Numbered from the stretch's first letter, positions 30,325 through 40,205 are shown. The stretch is 64,000 nucleotides of DNA from DUZB01 sp963747555 (GCA_963747555.1 CAVVFZ010000034.1:440803-504802), one strand, 5' to 3'. Program-made: numbers and translations. The notes: a model not told the origin generated them from the sequence alone.

Positions 30325-30494
30325 TCACGAGGTCTCTTTTGCTGCCGCATCTTGGATAAACCTCCGCCGGCCGTGGAGAGGTCTTTCTATGCTGGTACAA
30401 GGAAGCTATTATTTTCCATCCATTCTTCCGTACCAGCATAGAAGGGCCGGTGCTGCCATAGGAATCAGATGCGGCAGCAAAAAAGACCTCGTGA
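30325..30494. repeat. Large interrupted palindrome, MITE-like
   Basis: Arms 30325-30352 and 30467-30494 are 28-bp inverted copies differing at one position (TCACGAGGTCT...GCCGCATCT). A nested 12-bp perfect pair, CTATGCTGGTAC (30387-30398) and its complement (30430-30441), and a CCGGCC/GGCCGG pair lie inside. As RNA or single-stranded DNA it would fold into one long hairpin. It occupies most of the 30111-30554 gap upstream of smc and downstream of the cytochromes. No gene is supported there. Confidence 0.75.
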
Positions 30495-30554
30495 CGCAAT
30501 AGCTTCGTGATTCCGTATTTCGCTGCCAGGAAACTTGAATAGGATACATTTTTT

Positions 30555-32342
30555 TCAGGGTTCTGAAAAAGGAAGGAGAGATTTGATTCCCATCATCGAT
30601 CTGGCTTTTGACCTGTACCATTCCATGGTAGGTTCGACCAATGTTTTTTGCTCTTGCGAATCCAGCAGCCGCATCGGACTTATGCAAGGACGAGAAGGGA
30701 TAGTCAAGACATTATCCACCGTGAATTCTTGATGCACTCCCATCCCCGCCGAAATTCTGTTCTGATGGCAGGCGTTGCATTGCCTCCCAGTCGGCCCGAT
30801 GGTATGCGGGACATAAGGCATGAACGCCCACCCGCTTCCGGTTCCATCCCCTCTTTGCGGTATGACGCTATCCAAAACGACCTTCCCCAATCTATCCACA
30901 TAAGAAACAAGATATTGATAAAGAGGCCTTAACACAGCGTACTTTCCCATGTCATCCACGCCCAGCGGCATCCATTCCCATCTTCTGAAACGCCAGCCGA
31001 TCGACCAGATTCCCGGCGTTGCTTTTCCTGTAATCCGATCCCTCGAAGTTGGATAGCTTGTCTCGGGATCTGCCAGACTTTTCTCCAGGATTCTTTGTAG
31101 ATCAGGGTCCCCCTGGGCAGCAAGGCCGTCCCATTTATAGGTCCACAAGATATCCTCCCGGATCACACTCATTCCATAATCCTGAAAGGACCACTGGGCA
31201 TGACATGCGCTGCAACGGACCTGTTCATGGGCCTTAATCCCGTGGGGGAAGACGTCTGGTGAAAAGAAAGGAAGGTCATGATCCATCCCGGTCGCAGAAA
31301 CAAAAGCGCGCGCCTTTCCCCGCCTCCTGATGGCCCCGATCGACGGGAGAGGCCCGCTGTTTTTCCATCCTCCATGACAGTCACTGCATGTAATCTTTGC
31401 CGCCTCCATCTCATAGCTGCAGGCGTTTCCGTCCCCCATGACATCCCTGCTTGAATGGCAGTCGATGCACCACAACCCTTTTTCGGAATGGATATCCGTT
31501 GTCAGGTGATGGTTGTGCAGACCATATATTTCAGAGGCCGGTTGCCCGTTCACCATGGGAGATCGGTAGGTGCTGCTGAAATCATGCTCAAACAGACCAT
31601 GATAATCAGCGCCCACATGGTTGTGATTGTGGCAGTGGAGGCACTGACTGTCAGGAATTTTTCTAACAAATGTATGGCGAACAGGATATCCATTGCCCGA
31701 TCCGGCCATGGCCTTGTCGTCCCCTTTATATTTCCCGTCATCATCGTAAGGAACGTGACAGGCGGCACAACCGGATGCCCGATAAAGGCCCGGGCCCCTG
31801 GCCCCTTCTGCATGAAGGTGACATCTCAGACACCGTCTCCGCAAGAAATCATCCACCAACCTGGCAGGAGAATCGGGAGGGACGGAAAGGTCCTGTTTCG
31901 GCAACGGCTTGAAAGGACCGCTGAGACCGTAAACCGCCGGGGCCGCCCTATCCTGGGCGCCCCACAGATATCTTGTCTGATTGATAATTCCGGCCATGGA
32001 ACCATGGAGGGAGTTCCCGACCCTTTCGATCTCTTTTTTGTGGCACGGCAGGCAGAAGAGTTCGACAGTGGCAGGATCCGACGGATTTCGAACGACTTTC
32101 GGATGCCCCTTGCGCAAGTGTGCATCTTCCCGATCCTCGGGCCTGACATGGCAGGTAGCGCAATCGAAAGCATGGTTTTTGTCGATGGGCTCAATTCCCT
32201 GATGGCACGAGAGACAATCCTGTCCGTCTAAAGTTTTCGTTTGCGCCCCGGAAAGAATTGCAGGGAGAGACAGGACAAAAATAGAAAGAATTAGACCTGC
32301 AAGAAAAAAACCCTTATTCAGACAGCGCCTCATTTTCTGCAT
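30555..32342 (-). CDS. Decahaem c-type cytochrome
   Basis: The 595-residue protein has an N-terminal signal/anchor (GFFLAGLILSIFVLSLPAIL) and ten CXXCH haem-binding motifs: CLSCH, CATCH, CLPCH, CLRCH, CAACH, CLHCH, CIDCH, CSDCH, CSACH and CNACH. It would be exported and carry ten covalently bound haems, so it acts in periplasmic or extracellular electron transfer. The last 200 residues hold only one haem site. It overlaps the upstream cytochrome gene by 13 bp and shares blocks with it (CIDCH followed by GVMGDG or DVMGDG), suggesting an old duplication. No porin or menaquinol-oxidising partner is nearby. Confidence 0.9.
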   Translation of the reverse strand: MQKMRRCLNKGFFLAGLILSIFVLSLPAILSGAQTKTLDGQDCLSCHQGIEPIDKNHAFDCATCHVRPEDREDAHLRKGHPKVVRNPSDPATVELFCLPCHKKEIERVGNSLHGSMAGIINQTRYLWGAQDRAAPAVYGLSGPFKPLPKQDLSVPPDSPARLVDDFLRRRCLRCHLHAEGARGPGLYRASGCAACHVPYDDDGKYKGDDKAMAGSGNGYPVRHTFVRKIPDSQCLHCHNHNHVGADYHGLFEHDFSSTYRSPMVNGQPASEIYGLHNHHLTTDIHSEKGLWCIDCHSSRDVMGDGNACSYEMEAAKITCSDCHGGWKNSGPLPSIGAIRRRGKARAFVSATGMDHDLPFFSPDVFPHGIKAHEQVRCSACHAQWSFQDYGMSVIREDILWTYKWDGLAAQGDPDLQRILEKSLADPETSYPTSRDRITGKATPGIWSIGWRFRRWEWMPLGVDDMGKYAVLRPLYQYLVSYVDRLGKVVLDSVIPQRGDGTGSGWAFMPYVPHTIGPTGRQCNACHQNRISAGMGVHQEFTVDNVLTIPSRPCISPMRLLDSQEQKTLVEPTMEWYRSKARSMMGIKSLLPFSEP

Positions 32343-34150
32343 GGTAAATCCATTTCCGTCTTGAAGCGTTTTATCGAACCTCTAAAATCTTTGTAGATCG
32401 GGTCGTCGTATCCATTGTGGCATCCGATGCAGGGCTCTACCGAAACAATTTTGAGGATCTCCCGCCGGTTGAAAGGTCTGACGGTTTCCTTTGCAAAGGA
32501 TTGCAGCGGCTTTCCCTCCATGTTGACAAAGCCATCAAGCGGGAAAGGGGTCTTTAACCCGGAGAGAGCCGAATCGTAGACCGGCCGAAACGCCAGATCG
32601 TGATCCTTTTCATAGAGGGCTCCATAACCTAATCCCAACACCTTTGGATCAGCATGACACTCAACGCATGGCCGGGATTTGGCGGAGGTGGTATGAGGAT
32701 CAAAGGCGGCAATATTGATAATTTCAAAAGACCGTTCTTTTGCATAGGCGTTGGCGCCATCAAAGACCGATGCGTACACCTGGCACGGGGTAATGGGATA
32801 AACGAGCTGATTGTCCTTCATGCCAAGGGCCGGCTTTGAAAAGCGAAGATAGGAGCGGCTCTCTTTCCAACTTCCCGGCGTCTTCTTGTCTGAAATCCAA
32901 TCGTATTGCTTTCCCGATTGGTGGTAGGAAAGGTGGCACCCGAAGCACTGGGGAATCCACAAACTGTGGCACGCCTGGCACGACACGGAACCATGACCTT
33001 TGAGGGTATGGTACGGCTTTTCCGGAGATGTGGAGTCGATCTGGATGGGACTGCCGTCTTTTTTTCGGTAAAAAACCGTCTTATCACCTTCCTTTCGCAG
33101 ATTGTACAGCGGCGTACCTTTACGGGTAACCGCAACCGGTTCCTTATTCAGGGAAGGGACCTTCCGGTTCAAAGAAGCCATTCGGGCGGCGAGGGCGGAC
33201 ACGTCATCAGACGTTGAAAATTGCGCATGGTGACAGGCCTCACAGGTAATGTCCACCTGGTCCGACATAGAATGGTGGACCCGGCCGTCTCCCATGACAC
33301 CAACGGCCGTATGACAGTCGATGCACTCCATGTTCGCCTTGCTGAAATGGACATCCGCCGGCAGATTCAGAAAATGCCGGTTTCCCGACAGCCTTCTGGT
33401 GCTCAGACCAGCGCCTTCATAGGGTGTACCGTAACCGGCGGATTCGAATCGGCCGAAATAAGACAGCCCGATCCTCGCTGAACGGTTGTGGCATTTCACA
33501 CAATTTTCAGAAGGAATTTTTGTGGTCAATCGGGGATGTTCAAACCGGCCCTCGGCTATGGACGGACTCTTATCGCCATCAATGACATGGCAATCACTAC
33601 ATCCGCCGCCCCTTTTTCCAATTTCGCCTTCGTGATCTCCTCTTTCCTTCCATAAATGGCATCCCGCGCACAGCTTCCGATAGTGGTCTACCGCCAGGTT
33701 CTGTTGCGGCAGGCCATCATAAAGGTCCGTCACGGCGCCCACAAGGGATCCATTCGGCTGTGTTGAGAGAGCGCCTTCTTTCGGCCATAACTGCTGGATG
33801 GTTTGAAGGATTCCCGTATTGGTGGCCATGAGGCTTGTTTTTACGCGGGCGGCCATATCCTGATGGCACCCGATTTTTCCGCAGGTTTTGTCCACATTCC
33901 GCAGATCCCCCGGTTTAATCACCATCGTTTCGTGGGCGCGCTTCTTGTCCATTGAAAACCTGTTTCCCAGGTGACAGGAATAACATCCGAATGCGGAAAC
34001 AGGGTGAAAGGTGTCAGGATCGGATACCTTATCATGGCAGAACAGACAGCCCTCGGGAGAGGAATTTTCGGGCCGCTTGATCTGATTTTCCCTTAGAAAA
34101 ACAAGTGCAACAACAAAAATTGACAAAACGGTGAAGAGGATATGCTTCAT
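32330..34150 (-). CDS. Multihaem c-type cytochrome (11 CXXCH plus one CX4CH)
   Basis: The 606-residue protein has an N-terminal hydrophobic segment (ILFTVLSIFVVALVFL), eleven CXXCH motifs and one CX4CH motif (TCGKIGCHQD near residue 90), so probably twelve haems. The single N-terminal helix without an obvious cleavage site may anchor it in the membrane, facing the periplasm. It is translated first of the two-gene unit and its stop overlaps the start of the decahaem protein. The pair probably forms an electron conduit; the redox partners are unknown. The ATG at 34150 has only a weak ribosome-binding site. Confidence 0.9.
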   Translation of the reverse strand: MKHILFTVLSIFVVALVFLRENQIKRPENSSPEGCLFCHDKVSDPDTFHPVSAFGCYSCHLGNRFSMDKKRAHETMVIKPGDLRNVDKTCGKIGCHQDMAARVKTSLMATNTGILQTIQQLWPKEGALSTQPNGSLVGAVTDLYDGLPQQNLAVDHYRKLCAGCHLWKERGDHEGEIGKRGGGCSDCHVIDGDKSPSIAEGRFEHPRLTTKIPSENCVKCHNRSARIGLSYFGRFESAGYGTPYEGAGLSTRRLSGNRHFLNLPADVHFSKANMECIDCHTAVGVMGDGRVHHSMSDQVDITCEACHHAQFSTSDDVSALAARMASLNRKVPSLNKEPVAVTRKGTPLYNLRKEGDKTVFYRKKDGSPIQIDSTSPEKPYHTLKGHGSVSCQACHSLWIPQCFGCHLSYHQSGKQYDWISDKKTPGSWKESRSYLRFSKPALGMKDNQLVYPITPCQVYASVFDGANAYAKERSFEIINIAAFDPHTTSAKSRPCVECHADPKVLGLGYGALYEKDHDLAFRPVYDSALSGLKTPFPLDGFVNMEGKPLQSFAKETVRPFNRREILKIVSVEPCIGCHNGYDDPIYKDFRGSIKRFKTEMDLPCRK

Positions 34151-34361
34151 GGAATCTTACTGGCAGAAGGGTGGGAACGAGAAGAAGCAAACCAAAGAAT
34201 GGCGCAGTCCGAATTCGCGTTCCTCTCTTTTTTCGTGCTGAACAGGGTCAGCAGAATACCACGCGACGACATTCGTTATTCCTTGTTCGATGTTCTTTAT
34301 TCACTTTTCATTTTTCACACCGGCGCCATTTTTTCCCCATCCACATAAACTTTATTTCCGA

Positions 34362-35012
34362 CTAAAAGAAGGGATTGCTGCTTTTCTCCTGCCCCACGGT
34401 TGAAGTGGGTCCGTGTCCCGGAAGGATCAACGTATCGTCAGGAAGCGTGAAGATCTTCTTTCTTATGTTTTCAAGCAGCAAGCCCATATTTCCCCCGGGA
34501 AAATCCGTTCTTCCGATGCTGCCGGCAAAAAGGGCATCTCCGCAGATGACCATCTTCTTTTTCTGTACAACGCCGTCCACGGTAAGCTCCCCATCAAAAA
34601 CAAACCCTAACCCTGCCGGTGAGTGGCCACGCAGGTCAATCACTGCGAACTTAATGGATCCCACCTGGATCACATCTCCCTCCTTGATAAACTGGGAAGC
34701 CTCCGAATCATCGGCACTGCTCCCAAAGGCCCCGGCGTGGCTTGCCGCCGATTTCAGACCCGCAGCCTCTTTTAGGTGGGTCAGGATGGGCGCCCCGGTG
34801 ACTTCTTCCAGTCTCCGATTTCCCCCCACATGGTCCCAGTGTGTATGGGTATTAAGAATATATTTCAGTTTTAAATGATTTTCAGCAAGCACCATAAGTA
34901 TCTGATCCACATTTCCACCCGGATCAAAAACGGCGCCTTCCTTAACATTTTCATCGCCAATGATATAACAGTTCACCATCAGTGGCCCAGTTTCCATCAT
35001 TTTAATAAACAT
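34362..35012 (-). CDS. MBL-fold metallohydrolase (glyoxalase II-like)
   Basis: The 216-residue protein carries the metallo-beta-lactamase metal site THTHWDHVGG, with further ligands in DLRGHSPAG, CGDALFAGSIGRTDFPGG and LPGHGPTSTVG. This is the short glyoxalase-II/YcbL type, which hydrolyses thioesters such as S-lactoylglutathione or related compounds. A GGGGA ribosome-binding site precedes the ATG at 35012. It stands alone between the cytochromes and a divergent LysM gene. The natural substrate is not evident. Confidence 0.88.
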   Translation of the reverse strand: MFIKMMETGPLMVNCYIIGDENVKEGAVFDPGGNVDQILMVLAENHLKLKYILNTHTHWDHVGGNRRLEEVTGAPILTHLKEAAGLKSAASHAGAFGSSADDSEASQFIKEGDVIQVGSIKFAVIDLRGHSPAGLGFVFDGELTVDGVVQKKKMVICGDALFAGSIGRTDFPGGNMGLLLENIRKKIFTLPDDTLILPGHGPTSTVGQEKSSNPFF

Positions 35013-35232
35013 ATTTTCCCCTTTGGTTCAAAAATATCGATCTTTGCGGAATTCTCAAATAATAGTTTGATAAGTTATTCTTCCAAGGCATTCGTGTCAA
35101 GCATCCATAAAATTTGAATCATCCCATTGACTCTTTTGCTAAGATATCGGATAAATGATGGGTTGTTGGAAGAGAAGGCGCTTGAAACCCTTTCTAACAT
35201 GGAATCAACGCACACGGAAATGAGGAGTAATT

Positions 35233-36462
35233 ATGGAATCAATAAAGAAAAGTTTCATGGCTGCATCGATTGTAATCATCAGTCTCGTGCTTTTTTTTAC
35301 CCTGAGCAATGTTGTTCTGGCCGACCCACCCACCTACGTGGCAGTGGAGGGAGATTCCCTCAAAACAATTTGCCAGGCCTATTACGGAAACCCCGATCTG
35401 TGGCGGAAACTCTGGCAGATCAACCCATCCATCGTGAATCCCGATCGGCTTGAACCCGGTTTTGTTGTCATGCTTTTCACCACGGATTCCAAGAATGATG
35501 CACCCCCCAAGGCAGCAAAAGAGGATGTAGAACTTCTGTCCTTGCTGAACAACCCCTCGTCTCTTAAGAATACTCGCATCGACGTCTCAGACTACACCAA
35601 TGTGGACGCACTGGGTTTTCTTTCACCGGGAAAAGTGACTCCCTGGGGGTCGCTCATTTCAGATGAAACCGAAAGGATCTTCTTGGCCGAAGGAGACATG
35701 GGTTGTGCCGCCTTTGAAAAAGGGTATCCCATCAAACCGGGGGATGTCTTTGTTATTTACCACAGTTCCCAGTCGATTCTTCACCCCATTACCGGCAACG
35801 CAGCCGGGTATGCCGTTTCCTTCCTTGGCCGGGTTGTGGTAAAAAGCAAGGTGAGGGACAATATATACCAGGTTGAAATCATAGAGAGTTACACCGATAT
35901 CAGGGTGGGTGATCAACTCATTCCCTTTACTCCCGTAACTCCCTGCGTTCAAATACAGGCACTTGACTGGGATGTACTCAAGAGAAACGACAGCTTGATT
36001 TTTCCCATCGTCGAGGCGAAAGATTTACAAAATATTCTTGGAAAGTTCTCCGTGGTATACTTGGACAGAGGTTACAAACAGGGTGTCCGCAGAGGAAATT
36101 TTTTTCAGGTAGTTGACAAAGGCGATATGCAACGGCAGAAGATTCCAGGACTCCCCTATCTGATTCGCGGTTATGTCCTCATCCTTGAATCGAGACCGAA
36201 TACCTCTACGGGCGTGGTTGTCTATGCAGCCAAAGATTTTGAGCCCGGAGCCCTTCTGAAAGCGGTTGATCTGAAGAGCGCTATCTTCGAAATCCTCGCA
36301 ACGTATAAAAATGATCTTCAGAAAATGGTGCTTGAGAAGGGAACCGGATATCCGAACCTGCTGGAAGTTCTGGCCAGACTTGAAAGGGATGCGGAACCCA
36401 AACCCGATCTGCCCGAGGGGCTGCGGGTTCTCATGCATATGCCGGGATGTTCTGTTGAATAG
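35233..36462 (+). CDS. Secreted LysM-domain protein
   Basis: The 409-residue protein has a signal peptide (SIVIISLVLFFTLSNVVLA) followed at once by a LysM domain (TYVAVEGDSLKTICQAYYG...LWQINPSIVNPDRLEPG), so it should bind peptidoglycan in the cell envelope. The rest, about 300 residues, has beta-rich segments but no enzymatic motif that I recognise. The same layout (LysM plus a long unclassified tail) is common in Desulfobacterota before dprA. The ATG at 35233 has a GGAG ribosome-binding site. It lies about 155 bp upstream of dprA on the same strand. Confidence 0.82.
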   Translation: MESIKKSFMAASIVIISLVLFFTLSNVVLADPPTYVAVEGDSLKTICQAYYGNPDLWRKLWQINPSIVNPDRLEPGFVVMLFTTDSKNDAPPKAAKEDVELLSLLNNPSSLKNTRIDVSDYTNVDALGFLSPGKVTPWGSLISDETERIFLAEGDMGCAAFEKGYPIKPGDVFVIYHSSQSILHPITGNAAGYAVSFLGRVVVKSKVRDNIYQVEIIESYTDIRVGDQLIPFTPVTPCVQIQALDWDVLKRNDSLIFPIVEAKDLQNILGKFSVVYLDRGYKQGVRRGNFFQVVDKGDMQRQKIPGLPYLIRGYVLILESRPNTSTGVVVYAAKDFEPGALLKAVDLKSAIFEILATYKNDLQKMVLEKGTGYPNLLEVLARLERDAEPKPDLPEGLRVLMHMPGCSVE

Positions 36463-36618
36463 TGTGAAGGCATCACATGGATTCTCAGGAAAAATTGCTT
36501 GACTAATCCCCTTCAGGCTGTTTTATATTCTCGCCATCCCCAAGTCCTGTACGCCCAGTAATCCATACTTCCCGTTATGGGTAGGACATGTAACCATTGA
36601 CCTCCAAACCCCTGGCCT

Positions 36619-37728
36619 ATGACCAAGTGGCAAAACAAAATACTGCCGTGGTTGTCCCTCCACATGATTCCAAGGCTTGGCAACACGGTGATCTGCAGGC
36701 TTGTGGAAAGATTCGGCGACCCTGAGAGGGTATTTGATGCGACGATTCCGGACTTGCTGAAAATAGTGGGGATGAAACCCGAGGTGGCTCGAAATATTGC
36801 AGGTCGGGCCTCTATTCAATCCGCTGAAGAAGAATTCCGAAAAGTGGAAGAGCAGGGAGCCAGGATCATCAGTTTTGCGGATCCATCCTACCCGGAGCTC
36901 CTTAGACAGATTCACAATCCCCCCATTGTTCTTTATGCAAAAGGGAAGGAATTTCCAAAGGAGAGACGTTCCATCGCTATTGTGGGATCACGAAATCCCA
37001 CCCATTACGGCTTTGATGCTGCCGAATCTTTCGGGTTTGATTTTGCCTGCAGAGGGGTAACCGTCATTTCCGGTATGGCCAGAGGGATTGATTCGGCAGC
37101 ACACAGGGGATGCCTGAGGGGAGGAGGCTTTACGGTAGCCGTCATCGGCACCGGAATAGATGTAGTCTACCCTTCGGAAAACAAAACCCTTTTCAAACAG
37201 ATTGCCGAAAATGGAATGATTCTTTCCGAGTTCCCCATGGGCAGTCCTCCCGAGCCATGGAACTTTCCCATCCGCAATCGCATCATCAGTGGACTGTGCG
37301 AAGGAATTGTGGTGGTGGAAGCCACAAAAAAAAGCGGTTCCCTCATCACCGCCTCCCTGGCCCTGGAACAGAACCGCGAAGTTTTTGCCGTACCAGGGAG
37401 TATTCACTCCTTTAAAAGTACGGGGACCCATCACCTCATAAAGCAGGGCGCTTGCCTGGCTGAAAAGGCCGATGATGTTCTGGAGGAACTCGGATTTTCG
37501 GGAAAACTTGCAAAAGGAGGCAATCCGGAGGAATCAAACAGCGATTTACCGCCGGCCCTGGATGCCCGGGAAAAAACAATTTACGAGTGTCTTGGTGATT
37601 ATCCTGTCCACATGGACGAGATTATGAGAAAAGGAAAGCTTCAAGCAGGAGAAGCGGCGAGCATCCTGATGGAAATGGAGCTGAAAGGACTGATCAAGCA
37701 GCTTCCGGGCAAGATGTTCGTACTGTAA
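36619..37728 (+). CDS. dprA: DNA-processing protein DprA
   Basis: The 369-residue protein loads RecA on incoming single-stranded DNA during transformation. It contains the Rossmann-like DNA-binding core (SIAIVGSRNPTHYGFDAA, GMARGIDSAAHRGCLRGGG, IGTGIDVVYPSEN, FPIRNRIISGLCEGIVVVEA), a SAM-like N-terminal helical domain and a C-terminal winged helix (DYPVHMDEIMRKGKLQAGEAASIL). Length is normal. It is followed 53 bp later by topA, a conserved pairing. The ATG at 36619 has no strong ribosome-binding site. Confidence 0.94.
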   Translation: MTKWQNKILPWLSLHMIPRLGNTVICRLVERFGDPERVFDATIPDLLKIVGMKPEVARNIAGRASIQSAEEEFRKVEEQGARIISFADPSYPELLRQIHNPPIVLYAKGKEFPKERRSIAIVGSRNPTHYGFDAAESFGFDFACRGVTVISGMARGIDSAAHRGCLRGGGFTVAVIGTGIDVVYPSENKTLFKQIAENGMILSEFPMGSPPEPWNFPIRNRIISGLCEGIVVVEATKKSGSLITASLALEQNREVFAVPGSIHSFKSTGTHHLIKQGACLAEKADDVLEELGFSGKLAKGGNPEESNSDLPPALDAREKTIYECLGDYPVHMDEIMRKGKLQAGEAASILMEMELKGLIKQLPGKMFVL

Positions 37729-37781
37729 AACACGAAACCATTCAACGACAGCACAAAACAGCGAGGCTTGTATATCCGCAC

Positions 37782-40064
37782 ATGACAAACAATTTACTGA
37801 TCATCGAATCCCCGGCAAAGGCAAGAACCATCAAGAAATATCTTGGACCTGATTTCAAGATCATGGCCTCCGTAGGTCACGTAAAAGATCTTCCGGTCAA
37901 CAAACTGGGCGTTGATCTTGACAAGAATTTTGAGCCCCACTATGTGACCATCAAGGGAAAGGGAAAGATTCTCAAGGAACTGACATCGGCCGGGACAGAT
38001 GCCGACGTCATATACCTGGCGCCCGACCCTGACCGGGAAGGGGAAGCCATTGCCTGGCATATTGCCCAGGAACTTACCAGGGAAAAAAATACGAAGAAGA
38101 TTTATCGCGTTCTATTCAATGAACTCACGGCAAAAGCCATTCGTGAGGCGGTTGCATCGCCAAAAACCCTGGACAAAGACAAGTTCGAGTCACAGCAGAC
38201 AAGACGCATCCTGGACCGCCTGGTCGGCTATCAGATCTCACCACTTCTTTGGAAAAAGGTAAAGCGGGGATTGAGTGCCGGACGGGTGCAATCCGTAGCC
38301 GTCAAAATGATATGTGATCGGGAACGGGAAATCCAGGCATTCGAGTCTCGCGAATACTGGTCCCTGACAGCCCATTTGAAAGCGGATGAACCACCACCTT
38401 TCGAAGCCAGATTCTTTGCCTGCAACGGGGAAAAAACGGAACTGAATACCCAAGAGCAGACCCTTGGCGTCATTTCCGAAATTGAAGGCCTTCCTTTCAA
38501 GGTTCTAAAAGTCCTCAAGAAACGAACCAGAAAGAATCCTTCTCCGCCTTTTATTACCAGTCTTCTTCAACAGGAGGCTTTCCGAAGGCTCCGATATTCG
38601 GCAAAAAAAACCATGTCCATCGCGCAGACCCTCTATGAAGGGGTGGACTTGGGAGACAGGGGACAGGTCGGCCTCATCACCTACATGAGAACAGACTCCT
38701 TCAGATTGTCAGACGATGCCATCCAGGAAGCGAGGGAATATATCGGAAAAACTTTCGGTAAAGATTACCTCCCGGGCAAACCCAACCAGTACAAGAGCCG
38801 TAAAGGAGCGCAGGAGGCCCATGAAGCCATCCGTCCGACTTCCGTGGAACTGGAACCAAAAGCCATTAGCGCCTATCTCAGCAGGGAACAGCTTGCCTTG
38901 TATGAACTGATTTGGACACGTTTTGTGGCCTGCCAGATGAGCCAGGCCCAGTTAGACAAAACCCAGGTAGAAATCGGCGCCGGAAATGCCGGATTCAGGG
39001 CAACCGGTTCGGTGATGGTCTTCAAGGGTTTCACCATTCTTTATCAGGAGGAAACCGACCCATCTCCGAAGGAACGGAATGGAGGAAAAGAAAAGGATAC
39101 GGAGCTTCCTCCATTGGAGGAAGGGCAGGTTCTTTCCCTCATGAATCTGGATCCGGCACAACATTTTACCCAGCCGCCACCACGATATACAGAGGCATCT
39201 CTGATCAAGGCACTGGAAGAAAACGGCATAGGCAGGCCTTCGACCTATGCGGCCATCCTTGCCAATATCAGCGGGAGGGAATATGTGTCCGTCGACAAAA
39301 GAAAATTTTTCCCGACGGAGCTGGGCTTTCTTGTGACGGATCTCCTGGTCGCCAATTTTCCTGATATCGTGAATACCGCTTTTACAGCCCAGATGGAAAA
39401 CAATCTGGACAAAATTGAACAGGGACAGGCGAAATGGACGGATGTCCTGAATCGTTTCTATAAATCCTTTGAAAAAGATCTGACCAAGGCAAACGAAGGC
39501 ATGAAGGGCGAAGTCCCGACGGAAGTCTCCTGTCCCGAGTGCCACCGTCCAATGGCCATCAAATCCGGCCGAAACGGCATTTTTCTGGCGTGTACCGGAT
39601 ATCCCGAATGCAAACACACCAGTAATTTTTCTCGGGATGAAAAGGGGCGCATCATTCCTGAAACACCATCCAAATCGGAGGAAACCGAAGGGACTTGCGA
39701 AAAGTGCGGTCGGCCCATGGTCAAAAAGAAAGGAAAATTTGGCGCCTTTGTCGCCTGTTCGGGGTTTCCGGAATGCAAGAACATCTGGTCAGCTAAACCA
39801 TCCAGCACAGGGGTGCCCTGCCCGGAAGAAGGTTGTCAGGGCATATTGATCAAGAAACAGTCCAAAAAGGGACGTGAATTTTATTCCTGCAGCCAATACC
39901 CGCAATGCCGTTTCGCTATGTGGGATGAACCTTTTGACGGCACGTGTCCAAAATGCGGAACAAAAGTATTGAGCATAAAGCGAAGAAAGAATTCCGACCC
40001 CGTTCTGATCTGCAGAAAGAAAGGCTGTGGCTTTACAAGGTCGATTGAGGAAGGCGGTCGTTAG
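37782..40064 (+). CDS. topA: DNA topoisomerase I
   Basis: This type IA topoisomerase (760 residues) relaxes negative supercoils. The TOPRIM domain is at the start (LLIIESPAKARTIKKYLG, with acidic DPDREGEAIAWH), and the nucleophilic tyrosine lies in GLITYMRTDSFRLSDDA. The C-terminus has four zinc-ribbon-like repeats, each with two cysteine pairs (CPECHRPM...CTGYPEC, CEKCGRPM...CSGFPEC, CPEEGCQG...CSQYPQC, CPKCGTKV...CRKKGC). Length and order are standard. It follows dprA in the same direction. Confidence 0.96.
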   Translation: MTNNLLIIESPAKARTIKKYLGPDFKIMASVGHVKDLPVNKLGVDLDKNFEPHYVTIKGKGKILKELTSAGTDADVIYLAPDPDREGEAIAWHIAQELTREKNTKKIYRVLFNELTAKAIREAVASPKTLDKDKFESQQTRRILDRLVGYQISPLLWKKVKRGLSAGRVQSVAVKMICDREREIQAFESREYWSLTAHLKADEPPPFEARFFACNGEKTELNTQEQTLGVISEIEGLPFKVLKVLKKRTRKNPSPPFITSLLQQEAFRRLRYSAKKTMSIAQTLYEGVDLGDRGQVGLITYMRTDSFRLSDDAIQEAREYIGKTFGKDYLPGKPNQYKSRKGAQEAHEAIRPTSVELEPKAISAYLSREQLALYELIWTRFVACQMSQAQLDKTQVEIGAGNAGFRATGSVMVFKGFTILYQEETDPSPKERNGGKEKDTELPPLEEGQVLSLMNLDPAQHFTQPPPRYTEASLIKALEENGIGRPSTYAAILANISGREYVSVDKRKFFPTELGFLVTDLLVANFPDIVNTAFTAQMENNLDKIEQGQAKWTDVLNRFYKSFEKDLTKANEGMKGEVPTEVSCPECHRPMAIKSGRNGIFLACTGYPECKHTSNFSRDEKGRIIPETPSKSEETEGTCEKCGRPMVKKKGKFGAFVACSGFPECKNIWSAKPSSTGVPCPEEGCQGILIKKQSKKGREFYSCSQYPQCRFAMWDEPFDGTCPKCGTKVLSIKRRKNSDPVLICRKKGCGFTRSIEEGGR

Positions 40065-40122
40065 TATCGCAGGCTCGACTTCGATGGAAAATTAGCATGC
40101 GAATATACTTACAGAAATTCAA

Positions 40123-40193
40123 CGATCGATTTGCTAACCTTGCACGATTTTGCCGACGTTGGGGTTTGGATTAATGCAGAATACGAAACTTGA
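40123..40193 (+). repeat. Dispersed repeat, copy A
   Basis: The core reads CTAACCTTGCACGATTTTGCC and continues to ATGCAGAATAC. It matches the consensus GATCTGTCAGCCTTGCAC, then GATTTTGGCGGCGTTGAGG, then GATGCAAGAAC shared with copies B-F. It ends a few bases before the hybrid-kinase gene and even supplies part of its leader. Confidence 0.6.
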
Positions 40194-40205
40194 GGAATGT
40201 CTTTC

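Noticed and set aside
30236..30502. Open frames of about 80-90 residues on both strands across the palindrome.
   Set aside because: They mirror each other because the DNA is palindromic; no ribosome-binding site or protein-like features.
31455..32231. A 258-residue open frame antisense to the decahaem cytochrome.
   Set aside because: The opposite strand has ten haem motifs and a signal peptide; the antisense frame shows no domain.
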